Translations under genes and position numbers: made by a program
In this document: positions 21,843 through 33,000 of the stretch, one piece after another
How the letters are laid out: each line of letters opens with the position of its first letter
How positions within the stretch are numbered: position 1 is the stretch's first letter
DNA from: Adiantum capillus-veneris
Lineage: Eukaryota; Streptophyta; Polypodiopsida; Polypodiales; Pteridaceae
Assembly (NCBI GenBank): GCA_014529385.2
Contig: CM043959.1
Span: 61,953,753 to 62,017,752, forward strand
DNA: 64,000 bases
Direction: 5' to 3'
The notes under the pieces: generated by a model
What the model saw: the letters and a program-made list of their open reading frames with translations, nothing else
Databases searched by the model: none
Told to the model about the DNA's origin: nothing

Positions 21843-24800
21843 CTACTCCACATTTGATACCATATCTGAACTTTGATCCAAGTGTGGCTGATGTGCACGA
21901 GTGAGGCCTTCTTTGGCTTTTAGAGCATGTCTTTCTGGAATCTTTATTCTAGAAAATGGTCCTTCTTTGTTGGGTCTCCAGGACCAAACAATTGCATCTA
22001 TAGTTTCCCACACTTGTGGGTCCTTATAGTTGACAGCCCAATAACCCTTCCAACAATTACTGTAAGCTTGAGTATCTGTCATCCCACTTTTTCTCGCGCA
22101 AGGTGCCCAATATTGAATCAAGAGTTTTCTGTAGTTTGGTGATGTAGGCTCATTATCAATGTCAGATAAAGCCATTGCAAGCCACACTGGATAGATTTCT
22201 GTGTCACTCGGAACAAGCATAAGAAAGTCACCTTGGTGCACATCAGACATAGGGTCAAACTCTTCCCTTGGCCTATCTCGTTGAGGCCCACAAAAATGAT
22301 CATTCAACTCTTCAAGGCCTAGGAATCTTTCTGCTCCTTGTTGCAAATTCATTGTAGTGCTTTGTAGATGAGAATATTCTTGAGTTTTTGGCCAAAACAT
22401 TTCATACAAGACTCCCTCTGATATGATTGCTTTTCCAATCTCTTCAATTACCTTACTCCAATAATCTATCACGGGTCTATAATATCGCGGAATACTTGAA
22501 CCATTCCCTAAATTTTTCCAAAATTTTATATAGTTCTTTAGCCCCAAAATGACTTCTTCGTGGGCCTTGACATACTCCGCCATTTGTACTAGAGGTGGAT
22601 CTCCATGTGGTAACATTGGCTTGCCTTCTGTGTCCGTTTTCCAAAGGCGAATACTTCCACTCCAACTTGATACACCTACATGTGCCTTATATTGCATCAT
22701 TGGTGTCTCATCTTGCATAAAGAACCTGAACTGAAGCGGTTTGGAATGTCCAACAAGTATGTCTTGTCCATCACAAAGATAGCCATCACAATATTGCTTG
22801 AAATCAGGGATCTTTGTGAGAAAAAATGGAGCTGGAGATGAAGATGAGCTGTTTCGTAATGTATCCATCAAATGTGGCAAAGTATAGGTTTGTGTAACTC
22901 TCAACTTCTCTGAAAACCTACTAAACATGGCGTCTATGTCCTCATGTGTATGCCCAACCATTAAAAATCCCAGCTGGATGGTTTTGAAAACACCCCTTGC
23001 AACAAGCATTGACAAATAGGCAAATAAGTATCGATTTTTGTTTTCCCCTGCACAATTATCCAATTGTAGCAACAAGTTCTCTGGCAATCTGCGAAATGTT
23101 GACCCCAATTCCTCTTCTGCAATTTCTGACGACTGCACAATGGGCTCTTTTCCATCACTCAAGTTATGGTAGTCCAAAGCATCCCTTGAGTTCAAAGCAT
23201 GTAGTAGTGAAATATTGCTCCTTGGAAGTCCATTTGTTACTAGATCACCAAGAGGATGCTTATCTATCCTCTCGAGGTTATGTAAACAATTAGCAATTGA
23301 GCCAATTGTAAGATTTGGATCAGCTGGCCACAAACCATTCAAGACAAAGTGTCCGTAATGACCTTCTCCATGTCCATGAGTGATCATGCCAATCAATGCC
23401 ACCTGCAGATTATATCCTGAATCCACACCCTTGGGAACAATGCGTAATCTAGGAATGGCAGTCTTCTTTTGATCCATCTTATCATGGATTATGCATACAT
23501 ATTTTTGTGGTTGAGTTTCTGAATACGTGCGCCATGCATAATATAGGCTTCTGCAACTCTTTTGTTGTGCCATGTGAACTTCTCTCTCCCTCAAGAGAAG
23601 AGCTCTCTCTTCAAGAGAAGGTTTAGCTTCTAACCTTGCCTTGATTGAGCTACAAATATTGCACTTAGAGAACTCACTCGTCTTTGTTAAAGTGACATGT
23701 GGGTACTCTTTGTTCCAAATTCTACCAAAAGAAGATTGGGATAGCTTCTTCTCATAGCCCATTTGGTCAAGTGTCGTGTTGATTTCACATAAAATATCCA
23801 CTTGTTTGTATGTTGATGGAATCACCAATTGAGTCTCTCTTGAGCCATCTAGCAGTGTTCTACTTCTATGTGGCATTTTCTCAGAGTTATTTTCCACAAA
23901 CTCGTTTAGTAGTGCTCTTGCTAAACTAGTATGTTGAAGTCCCCTTCTCAATGTACATGTGTTCCCATGTACATATTGGCGCACACCATTTTCAAAGTTC
24001 TCCTTGTATCGATAAAATGATGTCTTTGGTATTCCATGTAGCTCATACCATGCTCTACAACAAACAATAGAGCCATTTAGCCTGAATTGGTATCGTGACT
24101 TCTCATCTTTCTGATAACATATAGAAAGAACATCATAAACATAATTAGTGCGTGATTTTTGAGACTCTCCCCAAAATTGTTGTCGTAACCTTGTCACCAT
24201 ATCACGATCTGCAAATTGGCAGCATTTTTGTGCACAACAATCAATGCATGATACCCTTTGAATTGATTTGTTTGAAAGGTAAAAAGTCGAAGCTGGTGCT
24301 GCTTTTGATTTTTGAGTCCTGTTCATGAAAGTGTATCGTCTCTTCCTTGACAACTGGACAACATTACTCCCATCAAGTTTTTTTCCAACATTGCCATCGT
24401 TGGATACATCCTCATATGTAGCATGCATGCCATCAACAGGAACAAAGCGTTGTAATGGGCTCCCATTCAACATTGTTGTCTGCTTGATGGGCCACTTTAG
24501 CAAAGTGATGCTACCCACTTCAACCACATCATGAATGCTTGCATTTTCTCTTTCAATACCCACACCCACACAATCAGGACCAAGTTCCTGAAAGTTGACA
24601 TAATCATGTGGAAATACATATAAGATGGTCCCTTCATTCATGGTTTGCATCATTGTGTCATCTTTTAAAAGGACCCTCTGATTTCTCCAAGACTCTCGAA
24701 TCATTGCTTCAAATTCTGGGCTTGTCATAGGTATTGCATCTGTAACTAGAGGATCAGAATGATCATGTTCTTCATCACCATTGTAGCTTTCGTGTGGATC

Positions 24801-25070
24801 AATTAAGTTCCCATTTAATACAAAAGATTGCAAAAGAAGCTTTGACCATCGAACAGCACTCCATAATGAGCCTTGGAGAGATGAAGTATCCATTGTAGGA
24901 AAAGGTAGGACCACATCCTTCAAGCATTCCTCCACTAGTATGGAGACATTTCCCAGCCCTATCTTTGTACCACCACAAGTGGAATCTGGATCTGTTCTAC
25001 ACACACAACCAATACCAACGATTTCATTGTCAAGTATCATATGTACTTTCTCCCCAGATTCAAAGTCCAT
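21843..25070 (-). CDS. DUF7869-type protein, candidate transposase
   Basis: An uninterrupted 1075-codon gene, the longest intact frame in the window. Residues about 8-75 resemble the DUF8039-like N-terminal module of plant transposon proteins (VCRTDPDSTCGG, then LPFP). Residues 274-300 form a Cys cluster (CIDCCAQKCC); a further Cys pair (CNIC) lies at 470-473. The DUF7869 region spans about 520-730: HDKMDQKKTAIPRL (Asp530, Asp533), GHGEGHYGHFVLNG, LLLQLDNCAGENKNRYL (Asp671, Glu676) and VGHTHEDIDAMFSRF (Asp711, Asp713). The spaced acidic residues suggest an RNase H-like nuclease fold; that is inference. The C-terminal part (about 930-1030) has a Trp-rich domain ending CWKGYWAVN. The start is the ATG at 25068-25070, one base after an acceptor TTTACTTACAG on the minus strand, so a 5' UTR intron is likely. 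The gene ends 315 bp from the left end of the giant element, a usual place for a transposase. It could instead be a passenger gene. Confidence 0.8.
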   Translation of the reverse strand: MDFESGEKVHMILDNEIVGIGCVCRTDPDSTCGGTKIGLGNVSILVEECLKDVVLPFPTMDTSSLQGSLWSAVRWSKLLLQSFVLNGNLIDPHESYNGDEEHDHSDPLVTDAIPMTSPEFEAMIRESWRNQRVLLKDDTMMQTMNEGTILYVFPHDYVNFQELGPDCVGVGIERENASIHDVVEVGSITLLKWPIKQTTMLNGSPLQRFVPVDGMHATYEDVSNDGNVGKKLDGSNVVQLSRKRRYTFMNRTQKSKAAPASTFYLSNKSIQRVSCIDCCAQKCCQFADRDMVTRLRQQFWGESQKSRTNYVYDVLSICYQKDEKSRYQFRLNGSIVCCRAWYELHGIPKTSFYRYKENFENGVRQYVHGNTCTLRRGLQHTSLARALLNEFVENNSEKMPHRSRTLLDGSRETQLVIPSTYKQVDILCEINTTLDQMGYEKKLSQSSFGRIWNKEYPHVTLTKTSEFSKCNICSSIKARLEAKPSLEERALLLREREVHMAQQKSCRSLYYAWRTYSETQPQKYVCIIHDKMDQKKTAIPRLRIVPKGVDSGYNLQVALIGMITHGHGEGHYGHFVLNGLWPADPNLTIGSIANCLHNLERIDKHPLGDLVTNGLPRSNISLLHALNSRDALDYHNLSDGKEPIVQSSEIAEEELGSTFRRLPENLLLQLDNCAGENKNRYLFAYLSMLVARGVFKTIQLGFLMVGHTHEDIDAMFSRFSEKLRVTQTYTLPHLMDTLRNSSSSSPAPFFLTKIPDFKQYCDGYLCDGQDILVGHSKPLQFRFFMQDETPMMQYKAHVGVSSWSGSIRLWKTDTEGKPMLPHGDPPLVQMAEYVKAHEEVILGLKNYIKFWKNLGNGSSIPRYYRPVIDYWSKVIEEIGKAIISEGVLYEMFWPKTQEYSHLQSTTMNLQQGAERFLGLEELNDHFCGPQRDRPREEFDPMSDVHQGDFLMLVPSDTEIYPVWLAMALSDIDNEPTSPNYRKLLIQYWAPCARKSGMTDTQAYSNCWKGYWAVNYKDPQVWETIDAIVWSWRPNKEGPFSRIKIPERHALKAKEGLTRAHQPHLDQSSDMVSNVE

Positions 25071-25090
25071 CCTGTAAGTAAAAAGATTAC
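25071..25090 (-). promoter_or_regulatory. Splice acceptor just before the DUF7869 start
   Basis: On the minus strand TTTTTACTTACAG precedes G-ATG. A matching donor candidate GCAA|GTAAGT lies at 29321-29330, which would make a 5' UTR intron of about 4.2 kb spanning the first motif array. The pairing is unproven. Confidence 0.5.
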
Positions 25091-25149
25091 ATTGTTAAAT
25101 CCATAGTTATAGAAAAATACTCTTCAAACCAAAAATCATGCTACAACAT

Positions 25150-27480
25150 GAAAAAGGTTTGCATAGGTTGGACAAGTGGTGAACCTTGAGACCAAATCCT
25201 CCTTGCTATATTAATGGAAGCAAGGTTGGACAAGTGGTGGACCTTGAAACCAAAGCCTCTTTGCTATATGAGAGCATAGGTTGGACAAGTGGTGGACCTA
25301 GTTGTAATACCCACTGCCACCTATCAACTACTATAGGACTATGCTTTCCAATGTCCAAGTATCCCTTGAGTCTTTCAAGGTTGAACACGCGGTGGACCTT
25401 GAAACAAAAATCCCCTTTCTATATCAGAGCATAGCTTGGACAAGTGGTGGACCTAGTTATAATGCCCAATATCCAAGGTGAAATACCTTAGGACTTTGCT
25501 ACCTTGCTTGCCAATGTTTACGTAGCCCCTCATTTCTTTAATGGAAGTAAGGTTGGACAAGTGGTGGACCTTGAAAGCAAAGCCTCTTTGCTATATAAGA
25601 GCATAGGTTGGACCTAGTTTTAATACCCACTGCCACCTATCAACTACTATAAGACTATGCTTTCCAATGTCCAAGTATCCCTTGAGTCTTTCAAGGTTGA
25701 ACACGTGGTGGACCTTGAAACCAAAATCCCCTTTCTATATTAGAAAGGTTGAACACATGGTGGACCTTTAAACGAAAATCCCCTTTCTTTATCAGAGCAT
25801 AGCTTGGACAAGTGGTGGACCTAGTTATAATGCCCAATATCCAAGGTGAAACACCTTAGAACCTTGCTACCTTGCTTGCCAATGTTTACGTAGCCCCTCA
25901 TTTCTTTAATGGAAGCAAGGTTGGACAAGTGGTGGACCTTGAAAGCAAAGCCTCTTTGCGATATGAGAGCATAGGTTGGACCTAGTTGTAATACCCACTG
26001 CCACCTATCAACTACTATAGGACTATGCTTTCCAATGTCCAAGTATCCCTTGAGTCTTGCAAGGTTGAACACGTGGTGGACCTTGAAACCAAAATCCCCT
26101 TTCTATATTAGAAAGGTTGAACACATGGTGGACCTTTAAACAAAAATCCCCTTTCTTTATCAGAGCATAGCTTGGACAAGTGGTGGACCTAGTTATAATG
26201 CCCAATATCCAAGGTGAAACACCTTAGAACCTTGCTACCTTGCTTGCCAATGTTTACGTAGCCCCTCATTTCTTTAATGGAAGCAAGGTTGGACAAGTGG
26301 TGGACCTTGAAAGCAAAGCCTCTTTGCGATATGAGAGCATAGGTTGGACCTAGTTGTAATACCCACTGCCACCTATCAACTACTATAGGACTATGCTTTC
26401 CAATGTCCAAGTATCCCTTGAGTCTTGCAAGGTTGAACACGTGGTGGACCTTGAAACCAAAATCCCCTTTCTATATTAGAAAGGTTGAACACATGGTGGA
26501 CCTTTAAACGAAAATCCCCTTTCTTTATCAGAGCATAGCTTGGACAAGTGGTGGACCTAGTTATAATGCCCAATATCCAAGGTGAAACACCTTAGAACCT
26601 TGCTACCTTGCTTGCCAATGTTTACGTAGCCCCTCATTTCTTTAATGGAAGCAAGGTTGGACAAGTGGTGGACCTTGAAAGAAAAGCCTCTTTGCGATAT
26701 GAGAGCATAGGTTGGACCTAGTTGTAATACCCACTGCCACCTATCAACTACTATAGGACTATGCTTTCCAATGTCCAAGTATCCCTTGAGTCTTGCAAGG
26801 TTGAACACGTGGTGGACCTTGAAACCAAAATCCCCTTTCCATATCAGAGCATAGCTTGGACAAGTGGTGGACCTAGTTATAAAGCCCCTCCTTTCTTTAA
26901 TGGAAGAAAGGTTGGAAAAGTGGTGAATCTTGAAACCCAAACCCTTTGGCTATATATAGAGGATATCTTGGACAAGTGGTGGGCTTAGTTGTAGTATCCA
27001 ATGTCCAAGGTCCAAGGTGAACTATGTAAAGACCTTACTTCCAAAAACAAAGTCGTACAAGTGGTTCTCCTTGAAACCAAAACCTCCTTAGTGTATTAGA
27101 ACATAGCTTGGAGAAGTGGTGGACTTAGTTGTAATGGTGAATGTCCAAAGCAAACTATTATAGGACCTTGCTTCCCAAATCAAGTTTGGACAAGTGGTGG
27201 ATCTTGAAACCAAAACCCCCTTACTCTATTAGAGCATAGCTTAGATAAGTGGTGGACCTAGCTGCCATGGAAAATGTTCAATCTGAACTGCTGCAAGACC
27301 TTGCTATTAAATGTCTAAGTAGAGCTAGCTTCTTTAATGGAATCAAGGTTGGGAAAGTGGTGCATCTTGAAACCAAAAGCCCTTTATTGTATTAGAGCAT
27401 AGCTTGGACAAGTGAGGGACCTAGTTTTAATGTGTGATGTCCAAAGAAAAGTATTACAAGACCTTGCTTTCCAATATTTG
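25150..27480 (+). repeat. First motif array with a 368-bp higher-order unit
   Basis: The core TTGGACAAGTGGTGGACCTT and close variants recur every 60-100 bp, all pointing right. From about 25700 to 26800 the monomers are organised into near-identical tandem units of 368 bp: equivalent points are at 25821, 26189 and 26557. Copies become diverged after 26900. Short frames here repeat the same peptide only because the DNA repeats. Confidence 0.9.
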
Positions 27481-28020
27481 AATTGGTCAAGTGGTTAAAA
27501 CTAAGTATAAAACTTTGACCATTTTCTTTTCGAATTGCCAAAAAGCTAGTTTTAGACACCCCTAAATGAAAATGGTTTAGGGTGGCCTTAAACAATGTTT
27601 TTTCAAAGACTTGAACAAAAGGGTTGTTGAAGAGTAATGACAATTTATTGTGGCTTGAAGTGCCTGAGTATGTGAAAACAAGCCTAGGTTTTCCACGAGG
27701 CAAAAGGTGACATAATAAGAACATTGGAAAGTTAGGATTGACCATGTGGCCTAAACTTTGGCAAGTGAAGTGGTGGCCAAGTTTTGTGGCACAGTGTGCA
27801 CTTGGTCCTATATGTGTTGACCACTTGGCTAAATCTAGGACCATAAGGCCAAACCTTTGGCACCTTAAATATAGTATGGGACATAATCTAGAACTGCTAT
27901 AGTAAATTAGTAGTATAGCTAATATGTTAATATTTGTATTATATTTAAGTATATGCTAATATAATTTATGTTCAAAATTTCACTAATGAAGAATGTTCCC
28001 ATTTAGCACTCCAGATGCGG
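27481..28020. other. No gene seen
   Basis: AT-rich sequence with a few degenerate motif copies (for example AAGTGAAGTGGTGGCC near 27765). A 150-codon minus-strand frame (27392-27844) has no recognisable domain and overlaps repeats. Confidence 0.5.
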
Positions 28021-28215
28021 GGTCTTAGGGCAATGCCACAATGGGGTGACAAGGCAGCGCTTCCACGTGAGGTTTGGGGGTAGCGCTCTTGATGGGGATG
28101 TGGAATATAGCGCTCTCGATGGCGGGGCTTGGGAGGTTGATTTTGGGATATTGTTCTGAGCGGGGTCCTGGGGCAGCGCCCCAGGCGGGGCTAGGGGCAG
28201 CGCCCAAAGATTTTT
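28021..28215. repeat. GC-rich dispersed repeat remnant
   Basis: Contains repeated GCAGCGC and GGGGC blocks, compositionally unlike the AT-rich surroundings. It resembles the GC-rich repeats common in plant mobile elements; the family is not identified. Confidence 0.4.
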
Positions 28216-28379
28216 TTTTTTTTAAGTGAATTCCTAGTATAGAGTTATGCATGTTTTTCATATTTTCAACCATGATTTCTTTAATTTTGGCCGTGTGAAT
28301 TGGTTAATTTTTTATATTGCTTTTGTTTTTTTTAATCCTATGATAAAACATGGACTTGTAGCATACGTGGCATTCTAAT

Positions 28380-28665
28380 AAACCCTATCAAGATTAGGCA
28401 CACAGAGAGCGCACGAGAAACGCACACAGAGAAAGCAGGCGAGCAGCAAAAACACAGAAAGCGCACACGGATCGCACACAGTTGGAGTATACGCGCGCGT
28501 AGAGGAGCAAGCTCGGCATCGTACACAACACACAGGTGGAGTGCACAGGATTGAAAGTTCGCGCACAAGACAAAGAAACATCAGCGTACACAACGCTTTC
28601 CAGAAGGGCAGGATCGGGCAGTCTTCTCAGGAGACATTGCACACCTCACGAATAGAGAAAAAACA
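28380..28665 (+). promoter_or_regulatory. CA/GA-rich segment, possible 5' UTR exon
   Basis: Purine- and CA-rich low-complexity DNA with several CpG, ending AAAACAG|GTATTT, a plausible splice donor on the plus strand. If joined to the acceptor at 40880-40881 it would be the 5' UTR exon of the ParB-like gene, with a 12-kb intron made of motif arrays. This is speculative. Confidence 0.25.
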
Positions 28666-29140
28666 GGTATTTCTCTCTCTCTCACTCTCTGTCTTTCTCC
28701 ATATAGAGAAGATGGTTCTCTGTAACTCTTCTTGCACACACACTCTCTCGTCAAAAGACAGAGATACATAGTTTAAACGTATCCCCGCACACATACACAT
28801 ATTCCCACACATCGTCTTCCTCTCTTCCACATACATAACCACAGTGAAATCTGTTATCTTGCTGTCTCTCTCTTGAAAATACATGCACATATTCCCACAC
28901 ATCGTCTTCCTCACTTCCACATACATAACCACAATGAAATCTGTTATCTTGTTGTCTCTCTCTTGAAAATACATGCACATATTCCCATACATCGTCTTCC
29001 TCTCTTCCACATACATAAACACAGTGAAATCTGTTATCTTTCTCTCTCCTCTCTCTAAAAAACAGTTATTTATCTCTCTCTCTCTCTCTATCTATCTATC
29101 TCTGTATTTTCTATCTCTCTCTTGAAAATACATGCTCATG
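28666..29140. repeat. CT microsatellites and three 90-bp tandem copies
   Basis: A 90-bp unit starting ATTCCCACAC is present at 28801, 28891 and 28981, with few differences, bracketed by CT/TC microsatellites (28670-28700 and 29040-29125). Confidence 0.85.
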
Positions 29141-29910
29141 TATGTGTGCGTCTGTGTTATCTATGTGTATGTATGTATATTTGTGTTATTTCATTGTAAT
29201 ACTCATACATAATGCAGATACACAATTACACTTAATTACGATATGCACACATAGTATATATACATACATAAATATCACAAATAACTAACACATTGTAATA
29301 CTAGTAAAATTGAATGGAAGACTTACTTGCGTGATCTGTTAAAGTCGATTCTTGTAGCGAGTTCTGGATGTATGCTGAGCTGATTTTCCTCTAATCCATT
29401 TGTAGATATGATTGTAACTTCTGTTTCTCAAAAATAGTAGTGTTGTTTAGTGATACACCTAATGGACATAAATGGTTTAAACTAGGACATGTAGACCAAA
29501 AATACGTGTATTTCTTTGGATGAATATATACACTTTTTGGTGACCCTTACCACAAGTGGTGGACCTTAAGACCAATGGACTATAAGGACCTCCAAACAAT
29601 ACCTTGTACACTCAATCCTTCTTGGTATCTAGGTTGGACAAGTGGTGGACCTTGTTCAAATTCTCTAACCACTCTCTCTAACATGGTGACATAATTTAGG
29701 TGTGATAAATTCATATCTATGCAAACTAATATCAGTTTAGGCTTGTTAATTTGAATTTGTTTGAATTTATGTACAATATAATGATTTGAGGTTTGCATAT
29801 TTGAATTTAGGTGGTATAATGATATCTTTTTGTGGTAAACTTGAATTTAAAATCAATTTTGCGTAGAATATTTTAAATTTAAGTAGTAAAATTTAAATTT
29901 TTATAAAAAA
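29141..29910. other. AT-rich spacer, no gene
   Basis: TA/TG-rich microsatellite-like DNA, then isolated plus-oriented core motifs near 29551 and 29634. Confidence 0.5.
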
Positions 29911-29919
29911 GTTTGAATT

Positions 29920-30010
29920 TTAAAATTTGGGCGGGATAGTTTAAAATTTAGGCGGGATATTTAAGATTTGGGAGGGATATTTTAAATTTAGGCGGGAAGG
30001 TTTTGAATTT
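29920..30010. repeat. Cluster of GGCGGGA motifs
   Basis: Four short copies of TTTNGGCGGGA-like sequence (the third reads GGGAGGGA) spaced about 20-30 bp, in otherwise AT-rich DNA directly before the main array. The pattern is similar to E2F sites (GCGGGAA), but only the last copy fits well. Confidence 0.4.
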
Positions 30011-30019
30011 ATAGCGAGA

Positions 30020-33000
30020 TCTCCCTTACATAAGAGAGTATAGGTTGGACAAGTGGTGGACCTTCAAGCTAGAGCATCCATGCTACTGGACATGATAGGT
30101 AGGGAATCTAGTTGAATATTGTATGTATAATATATATGTAATAGATCTAGCTTGGACAAGTGGTGGACCTTGGAATAAAACCCCATGTAAAACATATCAT
30201 GCACATTCCAAGTGGTCAAAAAAAATATCATTTAGAATATAGCCTTATAGGTTGGACAAGTGGTGGACCTTAACACCCAGATATTCTTCATATAATGACA
30301 TAGCGTGGAAAACTGGTGAATCTTGAGACCAAACCATGCTACTAGCGATAATAGCTTGGACAAGTGGTGGACCTTGAAAGTAAACCCCCCATCTACGAAA
30401 TATCGTGGGTTTAAGGTATTTCGATGGAGCCTAGCATCTTGGAGACATCGTGCATCTTGCTTCTCTTCATGTTTCAATGGAGCCTATCTTGGACAAATGG
30501 TGGAGCATCCTTCTCTCCATGTTTCAATGGACCCTAGCTTGGACAAGTGGTGGACCTTTACTTCTCTCTATTATTCAATAGAGTTAGCTTGGACAAGTGG
30601 TGGACCTTGGAACCAAACCCCCATTTAAAACCTATCATGGTCACTCCAAGTGGTGAGAAAGAATAACCTTTAAGATATAGCCTTATAGGTTGGACAAGTG
30701 GTGGACCTTAACACGCGCATATTCTTAATTTAATGACATAGAGTGGAAAAGTGGTGAATCTTGAGACCAAACCACTCAGGCTACTAGCAATAATAGCTTG
30801 GACAAGTGGTGGACCTTGACTGTAAACCCCTCATCTACGACATATCGTGGGTTTAATGTTTTTCGATGGAGCCTAGCATCTTGGAGACATGGTGCACCTT
30901 GATTCTCCTCATGTTTCAATGGAGCCTACCTTGCACAAATGGTGGAGCGTCCTTCTCTCCATGTTTCAATGGACCCTAGCTTAGACAAGGGGTGGACCTT
31001 TGCTTCTCTCTATGTTTCAATAGAGTTAGCTTGGACAAGTGGTGGACCTTGGAACCAAACCCCCATGTAAAACCTATCATGGTCACTCCAAGTAGTAAGA
31101 AAGAATAACCTTTAAGATGTAGCCTTATAGGTTGGACAAGTGGTGGACCTTAACACCCACATATTCTTAATAAAAGTGGTGAATCTTGAGACCAAACCAC
31201 TCAGGCTACTAGCAACAATAGCTTGGACAAGTGGTGGACCTTGAATGTAAACCCCTCATCTACGAAATATCGTGGGTTTAATGTATTTTGATGGAGCCTA
31301 GCATCTTGGAGACATGGTGCAGCTTGCTTCTCGTCATGTTTCAATGGAGCCTATCTTGGACAAATGGTGGAGCATCCTTCTCTCCATGTTTCAATGGACC
31401 CTAGCTTGGACAAGTGGTGGACCTTTACTTCTCTCTATTATTCAATAGAGTTAGCTTGGACAAGTGGTGGACCTTGGAACCAAACCCCCATTTAAAACCT
31501 ATCATGGTCACTCCAAGTGGTGAGAAAGAATAACCTTTAAGATATAGCCTTATAGGTTGGACAAGTGGTGGACCTTAACACCCAGATCTTCTTAATATAA
31601 TGACATAGAGTAGAAAAGTGGTTAATCTTGACATCAAACCACTCATGCTACTAGTGATAATAGGTTGGACAAGTGGTGGACCTTGAATGTAAACCCCTCA
31701 TCTACGACATATCGTGGGTTTAATGTTTTTCGATGGAGCCTAGCATCTTGGAGACATGGTGCACCTTGATTCTCCTCATGTTTCAATGGAGCCTACCTTG
31801 CACAAATGGTGGAGCGTCCTTCTCTCCATGTTTCAATGGACCCTAGCTTAGACAAGGGGTGGACCTTTGCTTCTCTCTATGTTTCAATAGAGTTAGCTTG
31901 GACAAGTGGTGGACCTTGGAACCAAACCCCCATTTAAAACCTATCATGGTCACTCCAAGTGGTGAGAAAGAATAACCTTTAAGATATAGCCTTATAGGTT
32001 GGACAAGTGGTGGACCTTAACACGCGCATATTCTTAATTTAATGACATAGAGTGGAAAAGTAGTGAATCTTGAGACCAAACCACTCAGGCTACTAGCAAT
32101 AATAGCTTGGACAAGTGGTGGACCTTGACTGTAAACCCCTCATCTACGACATATCGTGGGTTTAATGTTTTTCGATGGAGCCTAGCATCTTGGAGACATG
32201 GTGCACCTTGATTCTCCTCATGTTTCAATGGAGCCTACCTTGCACAAATGGTGGAGCGTCCTTCTCTCCATGTTTCAATGGACCCTAGCTTAGACAAGGG
32301 GTGGACCTTTGCTTCTCTCTATGTTTCAATAGAGTTAGCTTGGACAAGTGGTGGACCTTGGAACCAAACCCCCATGTAAAACCTATCATGGTCACTCCAA
32401 GTAGTAAGAAAGAATAACCTTTAAGATGTAGCCTTATAGGTTGGACAAGTGGTGGACCTTAACACCCACATATTCTTAATAAAAGTGGTGAATCTTGAGA
32501 CCAAACCACTCAGGCTACTAGCAATAATAGCTTGGACAAGTGGTGGACCTTGAATGTAAACCCCTCATCTACGAAATATCGTGGGTTTAATGTATTTCGA
32601 TGGAGCCTAGCATCTTGGAGACATGGTGCAGCTTGCTTCTCGTCATGTTTCAATGGAGCCTATCTTGGACAAATGGTGGAGCATCCTTCTCTCCATGTTT
32701 CAATGGACCCTAGCTTGGACAAGTGGTGGACCTTTGTTTCTCTCTATGTTTCAATAGAGTTAGCTTGGACAAGTGGTGGACCTTGGAACCAAACCCCCAT
32801 GTAAAACCTATCATGGTCACTCCAAGTGGTAATAAAGAATAACCTTAAAGATGTAGCCTTATAGGTTGGACAAGTGGTGGACCTTAACACGCGCATATTC
32901 TTAATATAATGACATAGAGTGGAAAAGTGGTGACTCTTGAGACCAAACCACTCAGGCTACTAGCAATAATAGCTTGGACAAGTGGTGGACCTTGAATGTA

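Noticed and set aside
27392-27844. 150-codon minus-strand frame
   Set aside because: No recognisable family, partly overlaps diverged motif repeats, composition like the surrounding noncoding DNA.
28394-28771. Overlapping short frames in the CA/GA-rich segment
   Set aside because: Low-complexity DNA gives open frames in several phases; no domain or start context supports coding.
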